Assembly: GCA_002901265.1 (NCBI GenBank)
Contig: PPHI01000037.1
Coordinates: 62,001 to 126,000, forward strand
Reading direction: 5' to 3'
Source of the DNA: Rhodopirellula baltica
Lineage (GTDB): Bacteria > Planctomycetota > Planctomycetia > Pirellulales > Pirellulaceae
Length of the DNA: 64,000 bases
Shown here: positions 1 to 10,148 of the stretch, in pieces
Position numbering within the stretch: the stretch's first letter is position 1
Layout: each line of letters opens with the position of its first letter
Made by a program: the position numbers and the translations under genes
Notes under the pieces: generated by a model
The model's input: the letters and a program-made list of their open reading frames with translations, nothing else
Told to the model about the DNA's origin: nothing
Database searches by the model: none

Positions 1-48
1 AGCGATCAGCAGAATGACCGCCGCAAAGGTAAGAAGGCTTTTCATCAT
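1..48 (-). CDS. N-terminus of an exported protein, cut by the window edge
   Basis: Only 16 codons are inside the window, starting at the first of two adjacent ATGs (48 and 45). They read MMKSLLTFAAVILLIA, a basic start followed by a hydrophobic core, so this is very probably a signal peptide or membrane anchor. It lies 95 bases downstream of the DUF6702 gene on the same strand and could be the third gene of that unit. Nothing more can be said about function. Confidence 0.55.
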   Translation of the reverse strand, partial: MMKSLLTFAAVILLIA

Positions 49-143
49 CGCCTCGATCGGGGAAAGACAATTCGGAGGTGGGAACCGAAAAGTTTACTCG
101 ATCGAGACGCTGACGGGCGGCCAGCAAATCGGCCGCCGGAAAT

Positions 144-677
144 CTACTTGGTCGCCGGTTCTGCCGCTGTGGCTTTACCGAACGCTTCCAATGAAGCTTC
201 GGGGTGATCCTTTGACGTGATCACCGAAGGCAACTTACCCGAGTCGTCCTTGTGTCCCAAGATCGTGAATCGATGGTGGTAGTTGTCTTCGCGATCGAAC
301 AACAAATCGTCGTACACCGTTTGCGGTGGCACGCCGCCCTTGCATTCGACCTCGAAGAACCACCAAACGTTGGGCCCTTCGATCTTGCGACCGATCCAGC
401 GAATCGGTTTGCCGCTAAATCCGCGTTTGCCGTCTGCCCCTTCGGTTTCCGTGCGGTCAAAAACGACGTGCTTGCTCAAGTAATCGGGTTGCCATTGGGA
501 ACCGATCTCTGCTTTTAGCTCACGACGCATCCATTGCTCATCAAGGCCATGGATTCGCATCGCGACTTCGCAGCACGAGGACGCTTCATTCCACTCGATC
601 TCGCTGTAGGTTTCATGCACCGGGTGCATCAGCAAGACCGAGCTGAGTACGGTTTTCAAAAGGAGCAGCGAAATCAT
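144..677 (-). CDS. DUF6702-family exported protein
   Basis: 177 residues. A hydrophobic N-terminus (MISLLLLKTVLSSVLLM) is followed directly by HPVHETYSEIEWNEASSCCE, which resembles the opening of the DUF6702 family (a conserved HPxHxSxxEIEYN-type start). The family is of unknown biochemical role and is often encoded beside M1 peptidases. The start ATG overlaps the stop of the upstream M1 peptidase gene by four bases (ATGA), so the two are probably translationally coupled and may act together in the cell envelope. The C-terminus is alanine-rich without a clear motif. Family assignment is by remembered pattern; the function is not known. Confidence 0.7.
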   Translation of the reverse strand: MISLLLLKTVLSSVLLMHPVHETYSEIEWNEASSCCEVAMRIHGLDEQWMRRELKAEIGSQWQPDYLSKHVVFDRTETEGADGKRGFSGKPIRWIGRKIEGPNVWWFFEVECKGGVPPQTVYDDLLFDREDNYHHRFTILGHKDDSGKLPSVITSKDHPEASLEAFGKATAAEPATK

Positions 678-3313
678 TCGGCAGCCTCTTCGGATGCTTC
701 CGCTTTTGGCTTGGCAGTTTCGCTCGCTTCGACCGTTTCTTCGGCTGCTTCTTCCTTAGCGGGTTCAGCGTCTGCTTTCGCTTCCGCCTTTTCCTCGCCT
801 TCGGCTTTTGGCTCCGAAGCGGTTTCCGATGCGACGACCGTTTCTTCGCCAGCTTTCGCTTCTGCGGCAGACTCAGCTTTCACTTCCTGCTTCTCAGCTT
901 TTTTGTCGTCGGTTTCCTTATCGTCAGCGGACTTGTCATCCGCTGGCTTTTCTTCGGACTTTTTCTTCTGCTCCTTGCGATCGTTTTCACGTTGCATCGG
1001 GTTCTTTGACGAACCGTTGCCCTTGAACAGTTTAAATCGGCTTGGAACCAGTTTTTCAGGCCAGTGATTGTTGCTCATGTCGCAATCAGCAGTCTGCTTT
1101 TTGGGGTCGAGTTCCATCCGCACGATCTCTTTGTCGGTCGCGATCAGCTTCTTGACCTGCTTGCTGTTGTAACGCCAGATCTGGGCTGGCATCGTCAACA
1201 TTTCGCTGGAGTTGTCGGCGTAGTGAACCCGCAGCAAGATTGGCATGACCAAGCCGCCGTGGTTTTGGAACTCGACAACATAGAAGTTCGTTGTCCGACG
1301 CAGCATCGCGCGTTCCTCGCTGTCCAAACCGTCCAGGAACCGCTGGAACGACTTGCGATCTTCTTCGTCGACTTTGTCTTCGTTGTAGTCCGGGTTGTTG
1401 TAGAAGTCTTTCAGACCGGGTTGCCATTCGATTCGTCGACGCAGGTCTTTGTTGCGTACTTCCGAGATCGTTGGCTCTTTTTTGTCTTCTTCTTGACGTT
1501 TGCGTTCGGCTTCGACGTCCGGATCACCGGCATCGATTTGGAACAGTTCGACGCCGGAAATTCCGATGTCAACGTGTTTGGTCGAGTAGAACCAACCACG
1601 CCAGAACCAGTCCAAGTCCGAACCAGAGGCGTCTTCCATCGTGCGGAAGAAATCGCTTGGCGTCGGACGTTTGAATTTCCAACGTTGAGCGTATTCACGG
1701 AACGCGTCGTCGAAAACTTCGCGGCCCAGGATCGTTTCACGCAAGATGTTCAGCGCCGTCGCAGGCTTGCCGTACGCGTTGTCGCCGAACTGCAAAATCT
1801 CTTCGCTGCCGGTCATGATCGGACGCTGGTTTCCGCCACGCATGTAACCGACGATGTTGGCTGGCTCGCCACGACGCGATGGATAGTTTTCTTCCCACTC
1901 TTGCTCGGCCAAGTATTGCAAGAACGTATTGAGACCTTCGTCCATCCAAGTCCATTGACGTTCGTCGCTATTGACGATCATCGGAAAGAAGTTGTGTCCG
2001 ACTTCGTGAATGATGACGGAGATCAAACCGTACTTGGTCGCTTTGCTGTACGTGCCGTCTTTTTCAGGACGTGGGCCGTTGAAGCTGATCATCGGGTATT
2101 CCATCCCGTAAACCGGACCGTTCACACTGATCGCGGCTGGGTAGGGATACTCGAACGAATAACGTCCGTAGACTTCGAGAGTGTGTGCGATCGATTCGGT
2201 CGAGTACTTGCTCCACAAAGGCTCGGCTTCGTTTGGGAAGTACGACATTGCCATCACGGTTTGTGAACCGACTTCGACACCCATCGCGTCCCAGATGAAC
2301 TTGCGACTGGCAGCGAATGCAAAGTCACGAACGTTGTCGGCTTTGAATTCCCAAGTCTTGGTGCCTTCGCCACGAACGCTTTCGTTGGCTTTGGCTTCTT
2401 CCGGAGTGACGATAAACATCGGGGTCTTCGACTTCTTTGCCGACGCCAGACGTTCTTTCCATTCAGGCTTCAAAACGGTTTCGGCATTTGCCAACGTACC
2501 GGTCGATGCGACGACCATTTCTTCAGGAACGGTGATGCGGACGATGTAGTCGCCCAGTTCCAAAGTGAATTCACCACGTCCGAGAAAGGCTTTGTTTTGC
2601 CACGCACCAAAGTCGGTGTAGGACGCGACGCGAGGGAACCACTGAGCGATTTCGTAGATATAGTTGTCGTCGTCTTCGAAATACTCGACGCCACCACGCG
2701 AGCGAATGACTTTGGCGTCGACAATGTTGTACGAGTATTCGATGCCGATCGTCGTCGATTTGCCAGGCTTCAGTGGGGCTGGCAAGTCAACACGCATCAT
2801 GGTGCCGACGTCTTTGTATTTCAGTGCGTTGCCAGCTTCGTCGGTGACCGCGGTCAATTTGTAACCGCCGTCAAACGCTTCGTTCGCCATGATCGACTTC
2901 ATCGCCGAAAATGACATCCGCGACGAAATCGACGGTGCCGTAGCGGTCGTCAACGCATCGGAGCCTTGACGGAAGCGGTTCTGGTCCAATTGGATCCAGA
3001 TGTAGGTCAACGTGTGAGGCGATTGGTTGTGGTAGTGGATTTTTTCCTTGCCCAAAATCCGCTGGCTCTCGTCATCGATCGTGACATCGATTTCGTAGTC
3101 CGCACGCTGTTGCCAATACGCTGGTCCTGGGGCCCCCGACGCGATCCGAGTCTCTGTCGGAGTCGGCCACCAAGGGTCCAATTGTGCGAACGGATCGTAG
3201 GGATCAGAGTGCTTGGGGTTAGCCGCTTCGGGCGATTGCGCATCCACCAGGTGCGCGAGCGAGAATATCGCTAGAGAAACGGAGAGGATTATTCGGACGG
3301 GGTCAAATCTCAC
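674..3313 (-). CDS. Exported M1-family (gluzincin) metallopeptidase with charged C-terminal tail
   Basis: About 879 residues. The zinc site is visible as HEVGH followed 18 residues later by the Glu of WMDEGLNTF, the HExxH-x18-E pattern of M1 aminopeptidases. An upstream GMEY segment fits the exopeptidase GxMEN-like position in degenerate form. The N-terminus has a signal peptide ending near DAQS. I prefer GTG at 3313, which has GAAAGG nine bases upstream, over the in-frame GTG at 3349. The last ~110 residues are a low-complexity Lys/Glu/Ala tail (KKSEEKPADDKSADDKE and similar) that is not part of the peptidase fold. It is coupled to the DUF6702 gene by a four-base overlap. Likely role: periplasmic peptide trimming or envelope protein processing. 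Confidence 0.88.
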   Translation of the reverse strand: MRFDPVRIILSVSLAIFSLAHLVDAQSPEAANPKHSDPYDPFAQLDPWWPTPTETRIASGAPGPAYWQQRADYEIDVTIDDESQRILGKEKIHYHNQSPHTLTYIWIQLDQNRFRQGSDALTTATAPSISSRMSFSAMKSIMANEAFDGGYKLTAVTDEAGNALKYKDVGTMMRVDLPAPLKPGKSTTIGIEYSYNIVDAKVIRSRGGVEYFEDDDNYIYEIAQWFPRVASYTDFGAWQNKAFLGRGEFTLELGDYIVRITVPEEMVVASTGTLANAETVLKPEWKERLASAKKSKTPMFIVTPEEAKANESVRGEGTKTWEFKADNVRDFAFAASRKFIWDAMGVEVGSQTVMAMSYFPNEAEPLWSKYSTESIAHTLEVYGRYSFEYPYPAAISVNGPVYGMEYPMISFNGPRPEKDGTYSKATKYGLISVIIHEVGHNFFPMIVNSDERQWTWMDEGLNTFLQYLAEQEWEENYPSRRGEPANIVGYMRGGNQRPIMTGSEEILQFGDNAYGKPATALNILRETILGREVFDDAFREYAQRWKFKRPTPSDFFRTMEDASGSDLDWFWRGWFYSTKHVDIGISGVELFQIDAGDPDVEAERKRQEEDKKEPTISEVRNKDLRRRIEWQPGLKDFYNNPDYNEDKVDEEDRKSFQRFLDGLDSEERAMLRRTTNFYVVEFQNHGGLVMPILLRVHYADNSSEMLTMPAQIWRYNSKQVKKLIATDKEIVRMELDPKKQTADCDMSNNHWPEKLVPSRFKLFKGNGSSKNPMQRENDRKEQKKKSEEKPADDKSADDKETDDKKAEKQEVKAESAAEAKAGEETVVASETASEPKAEGEEKAEAKADAEPAKEEAAEETVEASETAKPKAEASEEAAE

Positions 3314-3506
3314 AGCTGAGCGCCTTTCGGTTCTTCGGGGTTCTGTCACGGGTGACGGGAACGATCTTTCAATTCTAATTGGTCAATTCGGCGACGACAT
3401 TGCGGCGGGAACGAATACGTGGGCATCTACCCAAAACCACGGTTCACCGTAGGATATTCCGCTCTAGTTGTTCACTAAAATTTGTTTGTGCCCCCGAAAA
3501 ACTGCC

Positions 3507-4202
3507 ATGCGTCAGCCCGATCAATTGCGTCCTGTCGAAATCCAAGTCGGCTACCTTGAGCACCACCCGGCGAGTGTTTTGTACAAATCTGGCAAGACCG
3601 TCGTGCTGTGCACCGCCTCGTTGGAACCGAACGTTCCGCCGTGGTTGGAAGGCAAAGGGAAAGGCTGGGTGACCGCCGAATACAACATGCTGCCCGGAAG
3701 CACGGTGCCGCGAAAACGACGCGAACGCAGCAAGGTGGATGGCCGCACCACCGAAATCCAACGTCTGATCGGACGCTCTCTCCGCGCCGTCGTTGACCTG
3801 GAAGCACTCGGCGAACGATCCATCGTGGTCGACTGCGACGTCTTGCAAGCCGACGGCGGGACTCGCACCGCGTCCATCACCGGCGGCTTCGTCGCCTTGG
3901 CCAAAGCGATTCAAAACGAGTTGCCAGACGCCAGCATCGGCAACGGCCCACTGCGTGATTCGATCGCCGCGATCAGCGTCGGTGTGATCAAAGGCGCGGT
4001 GCAATTGGACTTGGATTACGAACTGGACTACGCCGCCGACGTTGACATGAACGTCGTGATGACAGGCAGTGGCCGATTCGTCGAAATCCAAGGCACCGGT
4101 GAAGAAGCGACCTTCAGCGACGAAGAACTCGCCGCGATGCTGAAGCACGCCAAAACCGGCATTGCTGAATTGACGCAGTTGCAACGTCAAGCGTTGGCGT
4201 AA
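3507..4202 (+). CDS. rph: Ribonuclease PH
   Basis: 231 residues from ATG 3507, close to the usual bacterial length of about 240. The N-terminus (MRQPDQLRPVEI) matches the conserved RNase PH opening after the short start segment. Further family blocks are EPNVPPWLEGKGKGWVTAEY, GRTTEIQRLIGRSLRA and DCDVLQADGGTRTASITGG. The enzyme is a phosphorolytic 3'-5' exoribonuclease that trims tRNA 3' ends, acting as a cytoplasmic hexamer. An in-frame TTG at 3468 would add 13 residues with no family match and is rejected. The gene is followed ten bases later by tsaC, giving a small RNA/tRNA-maturation operon. Confidence 0.95.
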   Translation: MRQPDQLRPVEIQVGYLEHHPASVLYKSGKTVVLCTASLEPNVPPWLEGKGKGWVTAEYNMLPGSTVPRKRRERSKVDGRTTEIQRLIGRSLRAVVDLEALGERSIVVDCDVLQADGGTRTASITGGFVALAKAIQNELPDASIGNGPLRDSIAAISVGVIKGAVQLDLDYELDYAADVDMNVVMTGSGRFVEIQGTGEEATFSDEELAAMLKHAKTGIAELTQLQRQALA

Positions 4203-4212
4203 GGCTGTTTCA

Positions 4213-5208
4213 ATGGCTGATTCCAAGATCCTGTTTCCGTCCGACGAGACCATTCGTGCCGCCGCCGATGCGCTCGCGGCAGGCGAACTGGTCGGCGTTC
4301 CGACGGAAACGGTTTACGGGTTGGCCGCCGATGCACGCAATCAAACTGCCGTCCAAAAAATCTTCGCGGCCAAAGGACGGCCTTCGAATAATCCGCTGAT
4401 CGCACACTTCGCCACGCCAGCGGCTGCCGAACAATGGGTCGACATCAACGCGGATCCACGGATCGCCAGTCAATGGGAACTCGCAAAACAGTTCTGGCCG
4501 GGCCCACTGACGGTCGTCGCACCGCTAAAGGGGCCAGTCGCACCGGCCGTGACTGCAGGTGCCAACACGCTGGCGGTTCGCGTCCCAAATCACCCGGTCA
4601 TGCGATCCCTGCTGGAATCAACAGAGTTCCCGCTGGCCGCACCGAGCGCTAACCGATCGAACTATGTCAGCCCCACATGTGCACGCCATGTTGCCCAAGG
4701 CTTCGGTGACAGCTTGGCCATGGTGCTCGATGGCGGCGATTGTGCCTGCGGCGTCGAATCAACAATCATCCGACTCACCAAGACAAGGCCACAGTTGCTG
4801 CGTCCGGGCGGAATCTCGATCGAGCAGCTGGAATTGGTGTTTGGCGAAATCGAAATCGCGACACAACACAAGACAACTTCGGAAGCAATGCCTTCCCCAG
4901 GGCTTCTGCGCAAGCATTACTCGCCGGCAAAACGGTTGATCAAAGTCAGCGAGTTCGACGCTGGCGTTGCCGCACCGGACAAGATCGCACGGATCTTTTT
5001 CTCACCTGACCATCCAGACTCGAATGTCGCTTACCGATGGACACGAGTCCTGAGCGCGACCGGTAATCTTAATGAGGTCGCGCAGCACCTTTTTGCGGCG
5101 ATTCGAGACGCAGATCAAAGCGATTGCGAGCTAATTGTCATCGATGTTTGCACACTTGATGGGATCGGCCGTGCGATCATGGATCGGGTCGACCGCGCTA
5201 GCAATTGA
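4213..5208 (+). CDS. tsaC: L-threonylcarbamoyladenylate synthase (Sua5/TsaC family)
   Basis: 331 residues. The YrdC fold is clear: GELVGVPTETVYGLAADA near the N-terminus, KGRPSNNPLIAHF, WPGPLTVV, NTLAVRVPNHPVM and PSANRS. The length and the region after about residue 215 (PGLLRKHYSPAKRL) show the C-terminal Sua5 extension, so this is the long Sua5 form rather than short TsaC. It makes threonylcarbamoyl-AMP from Thr, bicarbonate and ATP, the first step of t6A37 tRNA modification. It lies ten bases after rph and is probably co-transcribed with it. Confidence 0.93.
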   Translation: MADSKILFPSDETIRAAADALAAGELVGVPTETVYGLAADARNQTAVQKIFAAKGRPSNNPLIAHFATPAAAEQWVDINADPRIASQWELAKQFWPGPLTVVAPLKGPVAPAVTAGANTLAVRVPNHPVMRSLLESTEFPLAAPSANRSNYVSPTCARHVAQGFGDSLAMVLDGGDCACGVESTIIRLTKTRPQLLRPGGISIEQLELVFGEIEIATQHKTTSEAMPSPGLLRKHYSPAKRLIKVSEFDAGVAAPDKIARIFFSPDHPDSNVAYRWTRVLSATGNLNEVAQHLFAAIRDADQSDCELIVIDVCTLDGIGRAIMDRVDRASN

Positions 5209-5369
5209 ATGCGTGTTTTTCTGTTCGCTTAATCGTCGAAACCTTTGCCAACGTCGCAAATAGGCTCGATTTTGGTATTGGGCAGTTTGCCCAGTTTGAC
5301 GTATCTTCAGCCACAGCGTCTCAGGCTGAATAAGGATTTTCGTGCGTCTGGCACAAGGATGTGACCGCG

Positions 5370-8300
5370 GTGACCGACGACCACCAACTCGATGAACTGG
5401 AACGATCGCAGCTCGACATGACGCTGCGCCGACGAACGAGGCGATCGAACCGCAAGTTTCGATTTTCGCTAGTCGTGTTCGGCTTCGTTGGATTCGCCCT
5501 TTTTGCGGCGCCCAGCATCATCAGCCACACTGGAATCGCACGATCCATCATCGTGAACCAAGCGGCGGCGTACGGCTGGCAGGCTTCCGTCGGTTCGATC
5601 TCCGTCGGATGGATCACGCCGCTCTCGGTGAAAGATGTCGTCCTGGTCGGGCAATCTGGGAAAACCAAGCTGCAGATTCAACGCATCGACAGTTCATTGA
5701 CCGCGACTCGTTTGATCCGGTTTAGTCCGAGTGAAATCGGCGAGTTGTCATTGCGCGGCATTCAAGTTGATGCGGCAATCGAACAAGGCGGCTCGTCCAT
5801 CGAAACAGATCTCGCAAAGCTTCTCGAACCGTCAGACCAAGAGAGCGAGCCGATCCGTGCGTCGATTCAACTCCAAGAATGTGGCGCGAGCTTGGTGGAT
5901 ACCGTCACACAAAAGGTTTGGACGCTAAGCCAATCAAACGCACACCTGAAACTTGACAATGGCGAACTGACCGGCGAACTCGCAGGAGTTGTTGGAGAGC
6001 CGGCTGGTACCGAAGGCGCGATCCAAACGAAATTCGTGCTCCACGCCAGCGACGCGACTCAGCAAGACAAGGCAAACGCGTGGGAGTTTTCACTCGAAGC
6101 CGACTCCTTTCCGATTTCGACCGCAGACCTCGTTGCCCGGCGTCTTTTCCCAGACGCCGCGTCGACGCCACAAGGCAGCTCGGGTGAAACCTCAGGGCGG
6201 CTACACGTGATCGGTGGCACCGCAGGCGGAATCACCGTCGCGATCAACGACCTACAGATTCGCAATCTGCAATCGACGCTACCGCTCGAAAAGCAACAAT
6301 CGTGGCAAAACAATCTTGCCACTCTGAATGGCCAAGTCGCTTGGACCGGCGACCGGTTACACGGCAACGACCTGGCGATCACCACGGACTTTGCATCGGC
6401 GGAACTTGACGGTTCGTTCCCAACAACGATTTCCTTTGTTGGCACACACGACAATCCCTTGCTGTGGATGCAATCGTTGCAAGGGATCGCAAAACTGAAC
6501 GTCGACCTAGCCGCGCTCTCCGAAGCACTACCAGGATTACTGCCGATTCGCGAAGACGCGACACTGGTTTCCGGCACCGCTACGGCAATCGTTCGCAATC
6601 AAACAACTGACGGAGAAACGAATCCACGTACTGAGTTAAGCTTGAACACGCGAGCCATTCGCGCCCGCTCGGCAGGCCGCTTGGTCGTGATTGAGCCCAT
6701 CTCGATTGACGCCACCGTCACCGACAACGCAGGCTCATTGCTCGCCGAGCAATTCACTTTACAAAGCTCGTTCGCCGAAGCATCTGGCAAAGGCTCACTT
6801 CGCGGCGGCGACGCACAATTCAGCGTTGATTTCGGACGTTTGCATTCGATGCTACGCCCAATTGTTGACTTGTCCGAAACGAATCTCGGCGGCAACGCGA
6901 CGGGTAATGTCCAATGGTCCGTGGTCACAACGGATGCCGGTGACCAGTGGTCACTCTCTGGCACGGGTGAAGCACAACAGCTACTTGTCACGCTTCCCAA
7001 CGGACATCGCATCAAACGTTCCATCGTACAAACGAACCTGACTGCGAAGGGTAACTGGGCGGAGAACCGTCTGCAGCGACTTTCGCAAGCCGATTTCGCA
7101 CTGGGCAGTAGCGGTGTGTTGCTGAAAGCCAAATTGACGAAGCCCGTCGACCGACCAGACCAAGACGTGACTTTCCCGGTCAAGCTGGATCTCGATGGCC
7201 GCTTGGAAAACTTGAGTGAATCGCTGGGCCCTTGGCTACCCGCAGAACTCGCAAGCGCAGAAGGCCGCGTGATTGGTACATCCAACGTCGTTTTGGCTCG
7301 CGAAGGCGCAGTCGTGACCAACGCCGATTTTGAAATGGTCCAACCACGGTTCCACTACCAAGACCGCTGGTACTCGCAGCCCAAGCTGACGATCCACTTT
7401 GACGGAACGCTTGATCTGGGTGCGGGGACGCTTACGACACCGTCATCCACGATTGCCGGTGAATCGATTTCACTCGCCATTCGCGGCGAAGCTCTGACGG
7501 ACAAAACAGATCTGGAAATCGCTTGGAAAGCCGACCTCGAAGGACTTCAAAACAGCATCGGTGAGACGCTCGCTCGCGCGGCGGCAATCTCACAAACGCC
7601 ACCCAATTTCATCGGTCCCCAAATTCGACCGATCGGGTACCGAACCGCCGACCAAGAAAGCTATCGCCTTGCTGGACGCTGTGAAGGAACACTGAAACTT
7701 TCCGGCGATCCAGACCACTGGAAAATTAATTCGGAACTGACCGGCACCAAACTGGAACTGTACAGCGAAACGCTCGCCGCAACTTCCAACGGTGTCACAA
7801 GCAGCGGCTATCCGGCAATCGCTTCGCCCGACGGACGTTATCCGGATCGTGGCGCAACAGGCGGAACCTCACCACTGCGTTCAGGCACTCTGCTGTGGTC
7901 TGAACCAAGGCTGAAACTGTCCGGCCCCTGGGGCTACCAAGCGAAAACCGGACAAATCGAGATGGGTGCACAACAGCTCGCCTGTGACTGGTTTGCCGGT
8001 TCGCTTTCCGGTGAGATTCAGTCCGAAGAAAACGGCACGCAAGTCATCATCAACGGGCCGTCCAAAGTCAAATTGGACGTCTTGGCCGCAAGACTTTCAG
8101 AATACTTCGGTGCTTCGATTCTTGCCGACGGTGTTCATGAATCAGAAGTCGCATTCAATCTGAATCTGCCCACCACAGGCGACACCACCTATGACCTGAA
8201 AACCGATATCGGATGGACCGCTTGCGACATCGTCGGGGTGCGTCTGGGGCAAGCAAAGCTGCCCGTCCATGCGACCACCAACCAAGTTCGCATCGATCGA

Positions 8301-9155
8301 ACGACAATTCCCGTCATCCAGATCGGACCAACTGTCACCCCAAATGGACAGCTTCCTTCGGCAGGAGGAACCACCGATGCCACCGTTAATCCCGCCCAAG
8401 CTTCGCTGGGAGTAACGGTCGATTTGTCTGCCCCACAAACGATGATCCGTTTGGATGAAGGGTCCTCCATTGAATCAGTGCGTATCACACCACAAGCCGC
8501 TGCAACTTGGCTGAAATACCTCACACCGCTCGCCGCCGGGGCGACGCAAATCGACGGACTCGTCTCGGCCCAATTTGATGAAGTCGCTATTTGGCCCGAT
8601 CAGCCGACACGAAGTATCGTCCGTGGCAATCTAGAAATTGGACATTTGATAATTGCCAGCGGCCCACTGACAAATCAACTGATCCAGGGCGTCCGTCAAA
8701 TCAAATCGATGACCCGTTTGACCGGCGGTCAGGCCGACCCCGTCCAAGCGAAAACGTTGATCGAGATGCCCCCGCAAACTGTCCCCTTCGTCATGGCGGA
8801 CGGTTATGTGGCTCATCAACGAATGTTCTTCAAAGTCGACAATGCAGAATTGATGACCAGTGGCCGTGTCGGATTGGATTCACAACTTGACCTTGTCGCC
8901 CAGGTCCCTCTGAACGCGCGTTGGCTTGGCAGCGACTTGCAAGGTCTTGCCGGACAGAACCTCGCTTTCCCGATCAAAGGCAGCCTCTCGCGGCCTTACC
9001 TTGACGAGTCTGCCGTGCGTCGCGTGATGGCGGAGCTGGTCCCCAAGGCGGGCGCCGAAGTCATTCAAAACCGCCTCGATAGCTTGATCCAAAAGCAACT
9101 TGGCGACCAAGTCGACCAACTGAACTCCAGCTTAGAAAAGATCTTCAAATTCTAA
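5370..9155 (+). CDS. Very large AsmA-like membrane-anchored protein
   Basis: About 1261 residues. After a basic N-terminus (TLRRRTRRSNRK) there is one transmembrane segment (FRFSLVVFGFVGFALFAAPS). The rest is a long series of beta-rich repeats typical of AsmA/TamB/YhdP-type lipid-transfer or assembly proteins, ending with an amphipathic segment (LDSLIQKQLGDQVDQLNS). No enzyme motif is visible. Such proteins span the periplasm and are thought to move phospholipids or support outer-membrane assembly. GTG 5370 is chosen because AAGGA lies ten bases upstream; GTG 5361 is too close to that site. One base separates it from the alcohol dehydrogenase gene. The family placement is inferred from architecture. 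Confidence 0.7.
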   Translation: MTDDHQLDELERSQLDMTLRRRTRRSNRKFRFSLVVFGFVGFALFAAPSIISHTGIARSIIVNQAAAYGWQASVGSISVGWITPLSVKDVVLVGQSGKTKLQIQRIDSSLTATRLIRFSPSEIGELSLRGIQVDAAIEQGGSSIETDLAKLLEPSDQESEPIRASIQLQECGASLVDTVTQKVWTLSQSNAHLKLDNGELTGELAGVVGEPAGTEGAIQTKFVLHASDATQQDKANAWEFSLEADSFPISTADLVARRLFPDAASTPQGSSGETSGRLHVIGGTAGGITVAINDLQIRNLQSTLPLEKQQSWQNNLATLNGQVAWTGDRLHGNDLAITTDFASAELDGSFPTTISFVGTHDNPLLWMQSLQGIAKLNVDLAALSEALPGLLPIREDATLVSGTATAIVRNQTTDGETNPRTELSLNTRAIRARSAGRLVVIEPISIDATVTDNAGSLLAEQFTLQSSFAEASGKGSLRGGDAQFSVDFGRLHSMLRPIVDLSETNLGGNATGNVQWSVVTTDAGDQWSLSGTGEAQQLLVTLPNGHRIKRSIVQTNLTAKGNWAENRLQRLSQADFALGSSGVLLKAKLTKPVDRPDQDVTFPVKLDLDGRLENLSESLGPWLPAELASAEGRVIGTSNVVLAREGAVVTNADFEMVQPRFHYQDRWYSQPKLTIHFDGTLDLGAGTLTTPSSTIAGESISLAIRGEALTDKTDLEIAWKADLEGLQNSIGETLARAAAISQTPPNFIGPQIRPIGYRTADQESYRLAGRCEGTLKLSGDPDHWKINSELTGTKLELYSETLAATSNGVTSSGYPAIASPDGRYPDRGATGGTSPLRSGTLLWSEPRLKLSGPWGYQAKTGQIEMGAQQLACDWFAGSLSGEIQSEENGTQVIINGPSKVKLDVLAARLSEYFGASILADGVHESEVAFNLNLPTTGDTTYDLKTDIGWTACDIVGVRLGQAKLPVHATTNQVRIDRTTIPVIQIGPTVTPNGQLPSAGGTTDATVNPAQASLGVTVDLSAPQTMIRLDEGSSIESVRITPQAAATWLKYLTPLAAGATQIDGLVSAQFDEVAIWPDQPTRSIVRGNLEIGHLIIASGPLTNQLIQGVRQIKSMTRLTGGQADPVQAKTLIEMPPQTVPFVMADGYVAHQRMFFKVDNAELMTSGRVGLDSQLDLVAQVPLNARWLGSDLQGLAGQNLAFPIKGSLSRPYLDESAVRRVMAELVPKAGAEVIQNRLDSLIQKQLGDQVDQLNSSLEKIFKF

Positions 9156-9156
9156 G

Positions 9157-10122
9157 ATGAAAGCGATCACGCTGCGATCCAAAACGCTTCATTTCCGCAA
9201 TGATGCTCCCTTTCCCGATCCTCTCGAGGGCGAGGTCTTAGTTCGGGTCCTGCAATGCGGAATCTGTGAAACGGATCTCCAATTGTCGCAAGGCTACATG
9301 GGATTCGAAGGCGTTCTTGGGCACGAATTCGTCGGCGTCGCACAATCTGGATCACTTGCCGGACAACGGGTTGTCGGAGAAATCAATTGCAGTTGCCATC
9401 GATGTGAAACCTGTCTGGCGGGACGGTCAACACACTGCCCCAACCGAACGGTCATTGGAATCGATCGTCACGACGGCGCGATGGCTGACTATGTCGCCGT
9501 TCCCGAGCGAAACCTGCACGTTGTACCTGATTGCGTGGACAACGATGCCGCCGTTCTAGTCGAACCTCTTGCGGCGGCATTCGAAATTCTTCAGCAAATC
9601 GACTTGCTCGCTCGCGATCGCGTTGCAGTTCTCGGCGATGGCCGATTGGGCTTCTTTACTGCCCAGGTGCTTTCATCGGTCGTCGACCAGGTCACGGTCT
9701 TTGGTAAACATGGCACCAAGCTATTGCGATTCGGGCAACACCAGCACAAGACCGTTCAGATTTCATCCACCGATCCGTCCGAACTTCCATCAGGCGATTT
9801 CGATGTCGTGGTCGATTGCACCGGCTCAACGACCGGTTTGCCAATGGCCATTCACCTCGTTCGACCACGCGGAACGGTGGTAATGAAAACAACGGTTGCC
9901 GCGTGCCACCAGTTGTCGTTAGCGGCGATCGTCATTGACGAAATCACATTGATCGGATCACGCTGCGGCCCCTTTGACAAAGCCATCGATGCACTTGCGA
10001 ATCAACACGTTGATGTCGGCGGCTTGATCACCGACCGGTTTCCGCTCGAGCAGGTTGACGAGGCGTTTCGTCAGGCAACCAGCCCGAATTCGTTCAAAGT
10101 GGTTTTTGAAATCGCTCGCTAA
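9157..10122 (+). CDS. Zinc-dependent medium-chain alcohol dehydrogenase
   Basis: 321 residues, a little short for the MDR family (about 340-350). Catalytic zinc ligands are visible in CGICETD and GHEFVG. The structural zinc loop carries four cysteines (NCSCHRCETCLAGRSTHC). EPLAAAFE fits the conserved Glu-Pro region and VAVLGDGRLGFF is the NAD(P)-binding glycine motif of the Rossmann domain. The protein should oxidise or reduce a polyol or alcohol; the substrate cannot be read. The start lies one base after the stop of the AsmA-like gene, so the pair is co-transcribed, although the functional link is unclear. Confidence 0.9.
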   Translation: MKAITLRSKTLHFRNDAPFPDPLEGEVLVRVLQCGICETDLQLSQGYMGFEGVLGHEFVGVAQSGSLAGQRVVGEINCSCHRCETCLAGRSTHCPNRTVIGIDRHDGAMADYVAVPERNLHVVPDCVDNDAAVLVEPLAAAFEILQQIDLLARDRVAVLGDGRLGFFTAQVLSSVVDQVTVFGKHGTKLLRFGQHQHKTVQISSTDPSELPSGDFDVVVDCTGSTTGLPMAIHLVRPRGTVVMKTTVAACHQLSLAAIVIDEITLIGSRCGPFDKAIDALANQHVDVGGLITDRFPLEQVDEAFRQATSPNSFKVVFEIAR

Positions 10123-10148
10123 GCCACGGCAAAGCGTTGACTCAGAAC

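Noticed and set aside
1064-2266. 400-codon open frame antisense to the M1 peptidase
   Set aside because: It lies wholly inside the peptidase gene on the opposite strand, with no domain pattern of its own.
3444-4253. Minus-strand open frame over rph
   Set aside because: Shadow of the strongly conserved RNase PH coding frame.
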